Shown: one piece after another, positions 20,874 through 32,559 of the stretch
Layout of the letters: each line of letters opens with the position of its first letter
How positions within the stretch are numbered: the first letter of the stretch is position 1
Assembly: GCF_037038585.1 (NCBI RefSeq)
Contig: NW_027288732.1
Location: 496,001-560,000 of the forward strand
Source: Patagioenas fasciata
Lineage: Eukaryota > Chordata > Aves > Columbiformes > Columbidae
Direction: 5' to 3'
DNA: 64,000 nt
The notes under the pieces: model-generated
What the model saw: only the letters and a program-made list of their open reading frames with translations
What the model was told of the DNA's origin: nothing
Database searches by the model: none
Program-made: the position numbers and the translations under genes

Positions 20874-23543
20874 TTTAGGGGGTTGTGTTAGGGGTTTGGA
20901 GGATTAGGTGGTGCAGGATTTGGGGGTGCAAGGCCAGGGGAGCAGGATTTTGCGGGGCCTGATTTGGGGCTACAGGGTCTGTGGTTGCAGGTTCCAGGGG
21001 TGCAGGATTTGGGGGTTCAGGGTTTAGGGGTGCAGTGGTTTGGAGTGCAGTGGTTTGGGGTGCAGGGTTTGGGGAAGGAGGATATAGGGGTGCAGGGTTT
21101 AGGGTGCAGGATCTTGGGGTGCAGGGGTTTGGGGTGGAGGGCTTGGTAGGGCAGGATTGGGGGTGGAAAGTTTACGGGGTAGGGCTGGGGGTGCAGGATT
21201 TTGGGGTGAAGGGGTTGTGGGGTGCAGGGTTGTGGGGTGCAGGGATTGGGAGATTGTTACGTGGGGCTGGAGGATTTGGGGTGCAGGGTTTGGAGCAGCA
21301 GGATCTGGGGGTGCAAGATTGGGGATAGCAGGGTTTTGGGGAGCAGGGTTTAGGGGTCAGGCTTTAGGGGGACAGGGTTTGGGGGGCAGGGTTGGGAGGG
21401 ATGATTTTGGGGTGCAGGGTTTAGGGCAGCACGATCTTGGGGTGAAAGGGTTTGGCGTGAAGGGTTGGGTAGGACAGGATTTGGGGTGCAGGTTTTTAGG
21501 GTGCAACTTGTGGGGGTCAGGATTTGGGGTACAGGGTTTGGGGGTGCAGGGTTTAGTGGTGCAGGGTTTGGGGGTGCAGGTCTTGGGGAGGCAGAATTGG
21601 GGGTGCAGGTTTTTGGAGTTCAGGGATTTGGGGGTGCAGATTTTGGGTGTTCAGGACCTGGGGGTGCAGGATTTGGGGATGTAGGTTTGGGGTGCAGGGC
21701 TTAGGGTTTCAGTATCTTGGGTTGAAGAGGTTTGGGGTGAAGGGTTGTGTACGGCAGGATTTGGGGGTGCAGGGCTTTGGGCTGAATGTTTGGGGGTGCA
21801 GGGTTCGCATGTTTAGGAACTGGGGGTGCAGGATTCGGGTTTGCAGGTTTGGGGAATTTTGCGGTAAAGGATTTGGGGTGCAGGGTTGGGGACGCAGGAT
21901 CTGAGGGTGCAGCGTTTGGGGTGCAGAGTTAGGGGCTGCAGGATCTGGGGTGCAGGGTTTGGGGGGCACTGTTTTGGGGGGAAGAATTTGCGAGATGCAG
22001 GGTTTAAGGGTTTAGGATTTGGAGGTGTCGAATTTTGGGGTGCAGGAGGTGTGGGGTTTGGGGTTGCAGGATTGGGGGAGAATGGTTTGGGGGTGCAAGA
22101 CTTGAGGGTGCAGGGTTTGGGGGTTTGGGACATGGGGCTGGAGGATTTGGGGGTGCAGGATTTGGGGTGCAGTGTGTGGGGGTGCAAGATCTTGGGGTGT
22201 ACGAGCGTTGGGTGTGGGATTTGAAGGACAATGATTTGGGGGTGCAGGGATTGGGGGTGTAGGGTTTTGGGGTTGCTGCGTTTGGAGATTCAGGATGTGG
22301 AGGTCAAGGTCTTGTGGAGGCAGAATTGGGGGTGCAGGTCTTGGGGAGGCAGAATTGGGGGTGCAGATTTTGGCTGTTCAGGACCTGGGGGTGCAGGATT
22401 TGGGGATGTAGGTTTTGGGGGGTAGATTTTGGGGTGCTGGGTTCGGCACATGGGTCTGGAGGATTTGGGGGTGCAGGGTTAAGGGGTTTAGGATTTTGGG
22501 GTGCACAGTTTAGGGTGCACGTTCTGGGCATGTATGATTTGAGAGTGCAGGGCTTTGGGGTACAGGATTTGGGGGGCAGGGTTTTGGGGTCAGGATCTGG
22601 GGGTGCAGGGTGTTGGGGAGAAGGATTTGGGGGTGCAGCATTTTGAAGGGCAGGGTTTGGAGGAGGGAGGTTTTGGGGGTGAAAGATTTGGTGGTTCAGG
22701 TTTTGGGGGTGCAGTGTTAAAAGGGTGGAGGATTAGGGGTGCAGGATTTGGGGGTTCAGGATGTGGGGGTGCAGGGTATCGGAGGGAAGGATCTGGGGCT
22801 TCAGGATTTGGGGGTGCACTGTTTGGGGGTGCAGGGTTTAGAAGTCAGGTCTAAGAGTGCAGCGTTTGGGGTGCAGACTGTGGGGTGCATAGGACTGGGG
22901 CACAAGATTTGGGGGTGCGGGGTTTCAGGGATCAGGATTTGGAGGTGTGGAGTTTTGGGGTGCAGGGGATGGGGTTGAAGGATCTGAGGGTGTACGGTGG
23001 TGGGGGAAGGATTTGGGGGTGAGAGATTTGGGGTGCAGGATTTGGGGGTGCAGAGTTTTGGGAGGCAAGGACCTGGGGCTGCAGGATTTGGGGGTTCAGT
23101 GTTTAGGGCAGCACAATCTTGGGGTGCAGGGGTTTGCAGTGAAAGGTTTGGTAGGCAGGATTTGGGGTGCAGGATTCTGGGGTGCTGGGTTTGGGGTACA
23201 GGATTTGGTGTTGCAGGGATGGGGTTGAAGGGCTTGGGTTTCCAGGCCTTTGAGGTGCAGGATTTGGAGGTGCAGGGTTTGGGAGGGAATTCTTTGGGGT
23301 GCAGGGTTTGGGGGCAGGTTTAGGGGTGTAGGGTATAGGACGGAAAGATTTGGGAATGCAGGGTTTGGGGTGCAGGTTTCGGGGTTCAGGAAGGTAGGGA
23401 GGGCAGGATTAGGGGGTGCAAGGTTTCAGTTGTAGGGTTAAGGGGTGCAGAGTTTGGTAGGGCCGAATTTGGGGTGCAGGATTTGGGGTGCAGGGTTTGG
23501 GAAGACATTATCGGGAGTGGAGGATTTGGGGGTGCAGGATTGA
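20874..23543. repeat. 15-bp G-rich minisatellite array
   Basis: The unit is close to TGCAGGATTTGGGGG with variants (TGCAGGGTTTAGGGG, TTCAGGATTTGGGGG, TGCAGTGGTTTGGGG). Runs of exact 15-base spacing are visible, e.g. 21001-21135, with frequent one- to three-base slips. Roughly 180 units are present. Nearly every unit has a GGGG or GGGGG run on the plus strand. It abuts the 39-bp array at 20873 and its right edge grades into the inverted-repeat arm at 23544-23663. Open frames of 60-175 codons here follow from the five-codon period. Confidence 0.93.
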
Positions 23544-23663
23544 GGGGCAGGGTTTTGGTGCAGGGCTTGGGGTCAGGATCTGGGGTGCAGGTTTGGGAAG
23601 AGTATTTTGGGGTGCAGGATTTTGGGTGCCGTGTCTGCGGGGCAGGTTTGGGGTGATCACTGC
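23544..23663 (+). repeat. Left arm of a ~120-bp inverted repeat
   Basis: This is the edge of the 15-bp array ending in GGGGTGATCACTGC. Its reverse complement recurs at 24462-24582 with only about three substitutions and one or two single-base indels by eye. The arms bracket ~800 bases of non-repetitive sequence. Confidence 0.93.
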
Positions 23664-23862
23664 TGATCCGCACACACTCGCTCTCTCTGGTATTCACCTC
23701 CACTCCTGCTCCTCCACCTCCCCACTGTTCTCTCCATCTCCTCTCTTCTCGTTCCCACCACACTCTGCACACAGACCCGACCACTGAGAATGTTCCAGAA
23801 CACGCTGATCCAAACCCCGCTGGGACCTCCGGGCTCCATGGCAATGTGAAAATGGAGTGTGC

Positions 23863-24035
23863 CACAGAATCCCTTTGGGTGTCAAACACCTTGAAGGTGC
23901 TGGAGTCCAAGCACAACCCCCCGGCACTGCCCACGGCCCTCAGGAGCTCCTGTGGAAACCCCTCCAGGGATGGCGGCTCCAGCCCTGCCCTGGGCAGCCT
24001 GTTCAGTGCCCGACAGCCCTCGCTGGGAGGAACAG
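23863..24035 (-). mobile_element. CR1 LINE 3'-end fragment, antisense
   Basis: Read on the plus strand, the order of words is that of the reverse complement of avian CR1 3' ends: CACAGAATCCC, then CTTGAAGGTGCTGGAGTCCA, then CCTCCAGGGATGGCGGCTCC, then CCTGGGCAGCCTGTTCAGTG. The element therefore lies on the minus strand with its 3' end at ~23863. It is short (about 170 bases), typical of 5'-truncated CR1 copies. It supports an avian (or at least sauropsid) origin for the window. The right limit is approximate because similarity fades. Confidence 0.75.
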
Positions 24036-24109
24036 CTCCCAGGCTCCAGCCAGAAGCTCACCCGGTACCGCTGGGGCCGTCTCCTCTCCTCCTGCCGCTC
24101 GTTCCCGGG

Positions 24110-24372
24110 CAGAGTCCCCGAAGCCCGCTCTCCGGGCGCTCTGCGGGCGGCTCCTGGCCCGGCCGCCCCCCCGCACTCCCGCTCTGGCTCCGCCCCAAGG
24201 CTCAGGCGGGAACGGCCGCTGCGTCCCGGTCGGCCAATCGCAGCTCGCCGCCTCAGCCCCGCCCCCTCAAACCAGCCCTTGGCCCCGCCCCCTCCCCCCA
24301 GCCCCTCAGGAGGAGCCGCACCCGCTGGTGCTGAGTGCGGAGCTCAGCGCACAAAGAGCTGCACAGGGTGAG
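24110..24372 (+). promoter_or_regulatory. CpG-rich promoter-like block with GC boxes and CCAAT
   Basis: This is the most CpG-dense part of the unique segment. It has CTCCGCCCC (~24188), CCAAT within CGGCCAATCG (24234-24238), CCCCGCCCCC (~24257) and GGCCCCGCCCCCTC (~24281), i.e. three Sp1-type boxes around one CCAAT box and no TATA box, as in housekeeping-type promoters on the plus strand. About 80 bases further on, GAGCTGCACAGGGTGAGAGG (~24358-24377) could be a first-exon end with splice donor. No following exon is visible, because satellite starts at 24583. This could be the broken 5' end of a host gene or a promoter copied with a rearranged segment. Confidence 0.4.
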
Positions 24373-24461
24373 AGGGGCAGGGGGATTCGAGCTGGGATGG
24401 GCGCTGTTTGCAGACGGAACCAAGTGAGGCACGGGCTCTGCACCTGGAGAAAGGAAAAGGT

Positions 24462-24582
24462 GCAGTGATCACCCCAAACCTGCCCCGCAAACACGGCACC
24501 CAAAATCCTGCACCCCAAAATACTCTTCCCAAACCCTGCACCCCAGATCCTGACCCTAAGCCCTGCACCAAAACCCTGCCCC
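24462..24582 (-). repeat. Right arm of the ~120-bp inverted repeat
   Basis: Reverse complement of 23544-23663, starting with the palindrome GTGATCAC (24465-24472) and ending in CCTGCCCC. The ~890-bp satellite begins at the next base, so the arm end coincides with the array boundary. Confidence 0.93.
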
Positions 24583-25025
24583 TGCAGAGTGCCCACATCC
24601 TCACCACGGTAGCGGGCATTGTGACAAAGGTTCTATGTCAGCTGGGTGCGGCAGCCGAGCGCCCGCTAGGGGAGGGGGAGCCTGTCAGCCCCGGGCCTGT
24701 CACTGCCTGCTGTCCCCCCTGTCACCAATGAGGCCTATGAAAAGTTTTCAAAACATCCCCAGACTTGGCTCCAAAGTGGCCAAAAGTCTCCAAGAGACAA
24801 GTCGGGAAGAAGGATATGGAACAGAGGGAGAAAGCCAAGGGAGCAGGCCAAAGGGAGGCAAGAGGAAAAAGTAGTGCCGGGCTGCAGGACTGAAATGGAG
24901 GAATAGAAAAACGAAAGCCAGGAAGCAGGAGAGTTTGAGAAAAGGAGAGAGGAAAGAAGAGACATGCAGCCAGACGAGGGCTTAGTGAGAGAGGCTGGGA
25001 CAGAGAAGAGGATGAGAAGGAAATA

Positions 25026-25060
25026 AGGCAAGGCAAGGCAAGGCAAGGCAAGGCAAGGCT
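25026..25060. repeat. (GGCAA)n pentamer run inside the monomer (example)
   Basis: Copy number varies between monomers: six to seven here and near 40201, 46457 and 50937, three to four in most others, two near 27716. The run ends in GGCTAGGCC in nearly all monomers of the main array. It is the most length-variable part of the satellite. Confidence 0.9.
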
Positions 25061-28000
25061 AGGCCAAAGGACGTTTCTTTGATTTATATTTTCTACCACA
25101 TTCATCTTGAGATGAGGAGGAAAGCCATCAGACCTTATGGATTAGGCCCAAACAAAAGCCCCGGCTACTTGAGATGCTTAGACTAAACCTAAACCACAAA
25201 GATCTCTCCATAAAGATGGTTTTTATACTCTACCTCCACAATCTTCTGTCAGTACAGAAGAACAAGCGGCAGATGTACTTAGGCTGAGTCATGGTGGTTT
25301 GGTGCAGAGACCATGCATATCATGGGAATATTTCAGCATTTCTGCTCTGGTTTTCAGTGTATTACACCAAAACACCCACCTGATGACATCATTTCAAGAG
25401 CAAAAGCAGCAAGTTGCAGAATTCAGCTTCTTTGGGGAACTGAGCAATTGCTGAGCTGACAGAAATTCCTGCTGGGTCCCTGTCACCTGCAGAGTGCCCG
25501 CATCCTCACCACGGTCGCGGGCATTGTGACAAAGGTTCTATGTCAGCTGGGTGTGGCAGCCGAGCGCCTGCTAGGGGAGGGGGAGCCTGTCAGCCCCGGG
25601 CCTGTCACTGCCTGCTGTCCCCCCTGTCACCAGCGAGGCCTCTGAAAAGTTTCCAAAACATCCCCAGACTTGGGTGCAAAGTGGCCAAAGTCTCCAAGAG
25701 ACAAGTCGGGAAGAAGGATATGGAAGAGAGGGAGAAAGCCAAGGGAGCAGGCCAAAGGGAGGCAAGAGGAAAAAGTAGTGCGGGGCTGCAGGACTGAAAT
25801 GAAGGAACTGAAAGACGAAAGCCAGGAAGCAGGAGAGTTTGAGAAAAGGAGAGAGGAAAGAAGAGACATGCAGCCAGACGAGGGGTTAGTGAGAGAGGCT
25901 GGGACAGAGAACAGGATGAGCAGGAACTAAGGCAAGGCAAGGCAAGGCTAGGCCAAAGGACGTTTCTTTGATTTATATTTTCTACCACATTCATCTTGAG
26001 ATGAGAGGAAAGCCATCAGACGTAATGGATTAGGCCCAAACAAAAGCCCCGGCTACTTGAGACACTTAGACTAAGCCTAAACCAGAAAGATCTCTCCATA
26101 AAGATGGTTTTTATACTGTACTTCCACAATCAGCTGGCAGTACAGAAGAACAAGCGGAAGATGTACTTAGGCTGAGTCATGGTGGTTTGGTGCAGAGACC
26201 ATGCATATCATGGGACTATTTCAGCATTTCTGCTCTGGTTTTCAGTGTATTACACCAAAACACCCACCTGATGACATCATTTCAAGAGCAAAAACAGCAA
26301 TTTGCAGAATTCAGTTCTTTGGGGAACTGAGCAATTGCTGAGCTGACAGCAAGTCCTGCTGGGTCCCTGCCACCTGCAGAGTGCCCACATCCTCACCACG
26401 GTAGCGGGCATTGTGATAAAGGTTCTATGTCAGCTGGGTGTGGCAGCCGAGCGCCCGCTAGGGGAGGGGGAGCCTGTCAACCCCGAGCCTGTCACTGCCT
26501 GCTGTCCCCCGTGTCACCAGCGAGGTCTCTGAAAAGTTTCCAAAACATGCCCAGACTTGGGTGCAAAGTGGCCAAAAGTCTCCAAGAGACAAGTCGGGAA
26601 GAAGGATATGGAAGAGAGGGAGAAAGCCAAGGGAGCAGGCCCAAGGGAGGCAAGAGGAAAAAGTAGTGCCGGGCTGCAGGAATGAAATGGAGGAATTGAA
26701 AGACGAAAGCCAGGAAGCAGGAGAGTTTGAGAAAAGGAGAGAGGAAAGAAGAGACATGCAGCCAGACGAGGGCTTAGTGAGAGAGGCTGGGACAGAGAAC
26801 AGGATGAGAAGGAAATAAGGCAAGGCAAGGCAAGGCAAGGCTAGGCCAAAGGACGTTTCCTTGATTTATATTTTCTACCACATTCATCTTGAGATGAGGA
26901 GGAAAGCCATCAGACCTTATGGATTAGGCCCAAACAAAAGCCCTGGCTACTTGAGACGCTTAGACTAAACCTAAAGCACAAAGATCTCTCCATAAAGATG
27001 GTTTTTATACTGTACCTCCACAATCTTCTGTCAGTACAGAAGAACAAGCGGCAGATGTACTTAGGCTGAGTCATGGTGGTTTGGTGCAGATACCATGCAT
27101 ATCATGGGAATATTTCAGCATTTCTGCTCTGGTTTTCAGTGTATTGCACCAAAACACCCACCTGATGACATCATTTCAAGAGCAAAAGCAGCAATTTGCA
27201 GAATTCAGCTTCTTTAGGGAACTGAGCAATTGCTGAGCTGACAGCAAGTCCTGCTGGGTCCCTGTCACCTGCAGAGTGCCCGCATCCTCACCACGGTAGC
27301 GGGCATTGTGACAAAGGTTCTATGTCAGCTGGGTGTGGCAGCCGAGCGCCCGCTAGGGGAGGGGGAGCCTGTCAGCCCCGGGCCTGTCACTGCTTGCTGT
27401 CCCCCGTGTCACCAGCGAGGCCTCTGAAAAGTTTCCAAAACATCCCCAGACTTGGCTCCAAAGTGGCCAAAAGTCTCCAAGAGACAAGTCGGGAAGAAGG
27501 ATATGGAAGAGAGGGAGAAAGCCAAGGGAGCAGGCTAAAGGGAGGCAAGAGGAAAAAGTAGTGCCGGGCTGCAGGACTGAAATGGAGGAATTGAAAGACG
27601 AAAGCCAGGAAGCAGGAGAGTTTGAGAAAAGGAGAGAGGAAAGAAGAGACATGCAGCCAGACGAGGGCTTAGTGAGAGAGGCTGGGACAGAGAACAGGAT
27701 GAGAAGGAAATAAGGCCAGGCAAGGCTAGGCCAAAGGACGTTTCTTTGATTTATATTTTCTACCACATTCATCTTGAGATGAGAGGAAAGCCATCAGACC
27801 ATATGGATTAGGCCCAAACAAAAGCCCCGGCTACTTGAGACACTTAGACTAAGCCTAAACCAGAAAGATCTCTCCATAAATATGGTTTTTATACTGTACC
27901 TCCACAATCTTCTGTCAGTACAGAAGAACAAGCGGCAGATGTACTTAGGCTGAGTCATGGTGGTTTGGTGCAGAGACCATGCATATCATGGGACTATTTC

Positions 28001-31000
28001 AGCATTTCTGCTCTGGTTTTCAGTGTATTACACCAAAACACCCACCTGATGACATCATTTCAAGAGCAAAAGCAGCAAGTTGCAGAATTCAGCTTCTTTG
28101 GGGAACTGAGCAATTGCTGAGCTGACACCAAGTCCTGCTGGGTCCCTGTCACCTGCAGAGTGCCCGCATCCTCACCACGGTAGCGGGCATTGTGACAAAG
28201 GTTCTATGTCAGCTGGGTGTGGCAGCCGAGCGCCCGCTAGGGGAGGGGGAGCCTGTCAGCCCTGGGCCTGTCACTGCCTGCTGTCCCCCCTGCCACCAGC
28301 GAGGCTTCTGAAAAGTTTCCAAAACATCCCCAGACTTGGGTCCAAAGTGGCCAAATGTCTCCAAGAGACAAGTCGGGAAGAAGGATATGGAACAGAGGGA
28401 GAAAGCCAAGGGAGCAGGCCAAAGAGAGGCAAGAGGAAAACGTAGTGTTGGGCTGCAGGACTGAAATGGAGGAATTGAAAGACGAAAGCCAGGAAGCAGG
28501 AGAGTTTGAGAAAAGGAGAGAGGAAAGAAGAGACATGCAGCCAGACGAGGGCTTAGTGAGAGAGGCTGGGACAGAGAACAAGATGAGAAGGAAATAAGGC
28601 AAGGCAAGGCAAGGCTAGGCCAAAGGATGTTTTTTGATTTATATTTTCTACCACATTCATCTTGAGATGAGGAGGAAAGCCATCAGACCTTATGGATTAG
28701 GCCCAAACAAAAGCCCCGGCTACTTGAGACACTTAGAATAAGTCTAAACCACAAAGATCTCTCCATAAAGATGGTTTTTATACTGTACCTCCACAATCTT
28801 CTGTCAGTACAGAAGAACAAGCGGCAGATGTACTTAGGCTGAGTCATGGTGGTTTGGTGCAGATACCATGCATATCATGGGAATAGTTCAGCATTTCTGC
28901 TCTGGTTTTCAGTGTATTACACCAAAACACCCACCTGATGACATCATTTCAAGAGCAAAAACAGCAATTTGCAGAATTCAGTTCTTTGGGGAACTGAGCA
29001 ATTGCTGAGCTGACAGCAAGTCCTGCTGGGTCCCTGCCACCTGCAGAGTGCCCACATCCTCACCACGGTAGCGGGCATTGTGATAAAGGTTCTATGTAAG
29101 CTGGGTGTGGCAGCCGAGCGCCCGCTAGGGGATGGGGAGCCTGTCAGCCCCGAGCCTGTCACTGCCTGCTGTCCCCCGTGTCACCAGCGAGGCCTCTGAA
29201 AAGTTTCCAAAACATCCCCAGACTTGGGTGCAAAGTGGCCAAAAGTCTCCAAGAGACAAGTCGGGAAGAAGGATATGGAAGAGAGGGAGAAAGCCAAGGG
29301 AGCAGGCCCAAGGGAGGCAAGAGGAAAAAGTAGTGCCGGGCTGCAGGAATGAAATGGAGGAATTGAAAGACGAAAGCCAGGAAGCAGGAGAGTTTGAGAA
29401 AAGGAGAGAGGAAAGAAGAGACATGCAGCCAGACGAGGGCTTAGTGAGAGAGGCTGGGACAGAGAACAGGATGAGAAGGAAATAAGGCAAGGCAAGGCAA
29501 GGCAAGGCTAGGCCAAAGGACGTTTCCTTGATTTATATTTTCTACCACATTCATCTTGAGATGAGGAGGAAAGCCATCAGACCTTATGGATTAGGCCCAA
29601 ACAAAAGCCCCGGCTACTTGAGATGCTTAGAATAAGCCTAAACCACAAAGATCTCTCCATAAAGATGGTTTTTATACTGTACCTCCACAATCTTCTGTCA
29701 GTACAGAAGAACAAGCGGCAGATGTACTTAGGCTGAGTCATGGTGGTTTGGTGCAGAGACCATGCATATCATGGGAATAGTTCAGCATTTCTGCTCTGGT
29801 TTTCAGTGTATTACACCAAAACACCCACCTGATGACATCATTTCAAGAGCAACAGCAGCGATTTGACGAATTCAGCTTCTTTGGGGAACTGAGCAATTGC
29901 TGAGCTGACAGCAAGACCTGCTGGGTCCCTGTCACCTGCAGAGTGCCCGCATCCTCACCACGGTAGCGGGCATTGTGACAAAGGTTCTATGTAAGCTGGG
30001 TGTGGCAGCCGAGCGCCCGCTAGGGGAGGGGGAACCTGTCAGCCGCGGGCCTGTCACTGCCTGCTGTCCCCCCTGCCACCAGCGAGTCCTCTGAAAAGTT
30101 TCCAAAACATCCCCAGACTTGGCTCCAAAGTGGCCAAAAGTCTCCAAGAGACAAGTCGGGAAGAAGGATATGGAAGAGAGGGAGAAAGCCAAGGGAGCAG
30201 GCCAAAGGGAGGCAAGAGGAAAAAGTAGTGCCGGGCTGCAGGACTGAAATGGAGGAATTGAAAGACGAAAGCCAGGAAGCAGGAGAGTTTGAGAAAAGGA
30301 GAGAGGAAAGAAGAGACATGCAGCCAGACGAGGGCTTAGTGAGAGAGGCTGGGACAGAGAACAGGATGAGAAGGAAATAAGGCAAGGCAAGGCAAGGCTA
30401 GGCCAAAGGACGTTTCTTTGATTTATATTTTCTACCACATTCATCTTGAGATGAGGAGGAAAGCCATCAGACCTTATGGATTAGGCCCAAACAAAAGCCC
30501 CGGCTACTTGAGACGCTTAGACTAAGCCTAAACTACAAAGATCTCTCCATAAAGATGGTTTTTATACTGTACTTCCACAATCAGCTGGCAGTACAAAAGA
30601 ACAAGCGGCAGATGTACTTAGGCTGAGTCATGGTGGTTTGGTGCAGAGACCATGCATATCATGGGAATAGTTCAGCATTTCTGCTCTGGTTTTCAGTGTA
30701 TTACACCAAAACACCCACCTGATGACATCATTTCAAGAGCAAAAGCAGCAAGTTGCAGAATTCAGCTTCTTTGGGGAACTGAGCAATTGCTGAGCTGACA
30801 GCAAGTCCTGCTGGGTCCCTGTCACCTGCAGAGTGCCCGCATCCTCACCACGGTAGCGGGCATTGTGACAAAGGTTCTATGTCAGCTGGGTGTGGCAGCC
30901 GAGCGCCCGCTAGGGGAGGGGGAGCCTGTCAGCCCCGGGCCTGTCACTGCCTGGTGTCCCCCCTGTCACCAGCGAGGCCTCTGAAAAGTTTCCAAAACAT

Positions 31001-32559
31001 CCCCAGACTTGGCTCCAAAGTGGCCAAAAGTCTCCAAGAGACACGTCGGGAAGAAGGATATGGAACAGAGGGAGAAAGGCAAGGGAGCAGGCCAAAGGGA
31101 GGCAAGAGGAAAAAGCAGTGCCGGGCTGCAGGACTGAAATGGAGGAATTGAAAGACGAAAGCCAGGAAGCAGGAGAGTTTGAGAAAAGGAGAGAGGAAAG
31201 AAGAGACATGCAGCCAGACGAGGGGTTAGTGAGAGAGGGTGGGACAGAGAACAGGATGAGAAGGAAATAAGGCAAGGCAAGGCAAGGCAAGGCTAGGCCA
31301 AAGGACGTTTCTTTGATTTATATTTTCTACCACATTCATCTTGAGATGAGGAGGAAAGCCATCAGACCTTATGGATTAGGCCCAAACAAAAGCCCCGGCT
31401 ACTTGAGATGCTTAGACTAAGCCTAAAACACAAAGATCTCTCCATAAAGATGGTTTTTATACTGTACCTCCACAATCTTCTGTCAGTACAGAAGAACAAG
31501 CGGCAGATGTACTTAGGCTGAGTCATGGTGGTTTGGTGCAGAGACCATGCATATCATGGGAATAGTTCAGCATTTCTGCTCTGGTTTTCAGTGTATTACA
31601 CCAAAACACCCACCTGATGACATCATTTCAAGAGCAAAAGCAGCAATTTGCAGAATTCAGCTTCTTTGGGGAACTGAGCAATTGCTGAGCTGACAGCAAG
31701 TCCTGCTGGGTCCCTGTCACCTGCAGAGTGCCCGCATCCTCACCACGGTAGCGGGCATTGTGACAAAGGTTCTATGTCAGCTGGGTGTGGCAGCCGAGCG
31801 CCCGCTAGGGGAGGGGGAGCCTGGCAGCCCGGGGCCTGTCACTGCCTGCTGTCCCCCCTGTCACCAGCGAGGCCTCTGAAAAGTTTCCAAAACATCCCCA
31901 GACTTGGCTCCAAAGTGGCCAAAAGTCTCCAAGAGACACGTCGGGAAGAAGGATATGGAACAGAGGGAGAAAGGCAAGGGAGCAGGGCAAAGGGAGGCAA
32001 GAGGAAAAAGCATTGCCGAGCTGCAGGACTGAAATGGAGGAATTGAAAGACGAAAGCCAGGAAGCAGGAGAGTTTGAGAAAAGGAGAGAGGAAAGAAGAG
32101 ACATGCAGCCAGACGAGGGGTTAGTGAGAGAGGCTGGGACAGAGAACAGGATGAGAAGGAAATAAGGCAAGGCAAGGCAAGGCAAGGCTAGGCCAAACTA
32201 GGTTTCCTTGATTTATATTTTCTACCACATTCATCTTGAGATGAGTAGGAAAGCCATCAGACCTTATGGATTAGGCCCAAACAAAAGCCCCGGCTACTTG
32301 AGACACTTAGACCTAGTCTAAACCACAAAGATCTTACCCTAAAGATGGTTTTTATACTGTACTTTCACAATCAACTGGCAGTACAAAAGAACAAGGGGCA
32401 GATGTACTTAGGCTGAGTCATGGTGGATTGGTGCAGAGACCATGCATATCATGGGAATATTTCAGCATTTCTGCTCTGGTTTTCAGTGTATTACACCAAA
32501 ACACCCACCTGATGACATCATTTCAAGAGCAAAGCAGCAATTTGCAGAATTCAGTTCTT

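Larger units (their letters stand above)
23661..24464. other. Unique segment enclosed by the inverted repeat
   Basis: About 800 bases of non-tandem sequence. It opens with a pyrimidine-rich CTCCT/CCTCC stretch (~23680-23765), then carries the antisense CR1 fragment and the CpG-rich promoter-like block. Several overlapping open frames of 100-200 codons exist but have no recognisable domain, and they follow from high GC content and a lack of stops. Confidence 0.7.

Noticed and set aside
12358..20878. Many long open frames (up to 436 codons) on both strands of the 39-bp array, reading as Gly/Pro/Trp-rich repeats
   Set aside because: The 39-base period is 13 codons, so any stop-free unit stays open in several frames on both strands at once. 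Indels of 1-2 bases switch frames freely, with no sign of coding constraint or a conserved start.
20964..23323. Open frames of 60-175 codons in the 15-bp array
   Set aside because: The 15-base period is five codons, so open frames follow from the repeat. Several frames are open at the same place.
20874..23660. Telomere-like sequence, because of TTTAGGGG and TTAGGG-like words
   Set aside because: The TTTAGGGG words are variants of the 15-bp unit. No run of tandem TTAGGG hexamers is present.
23846..24468. Three overlapping open frames of 139-203 codons in the unique segment
   Set aside because: They run through an antisense CR1 fragment and a CpG-rich promoter-like block, overlap in three frames and show no domain.
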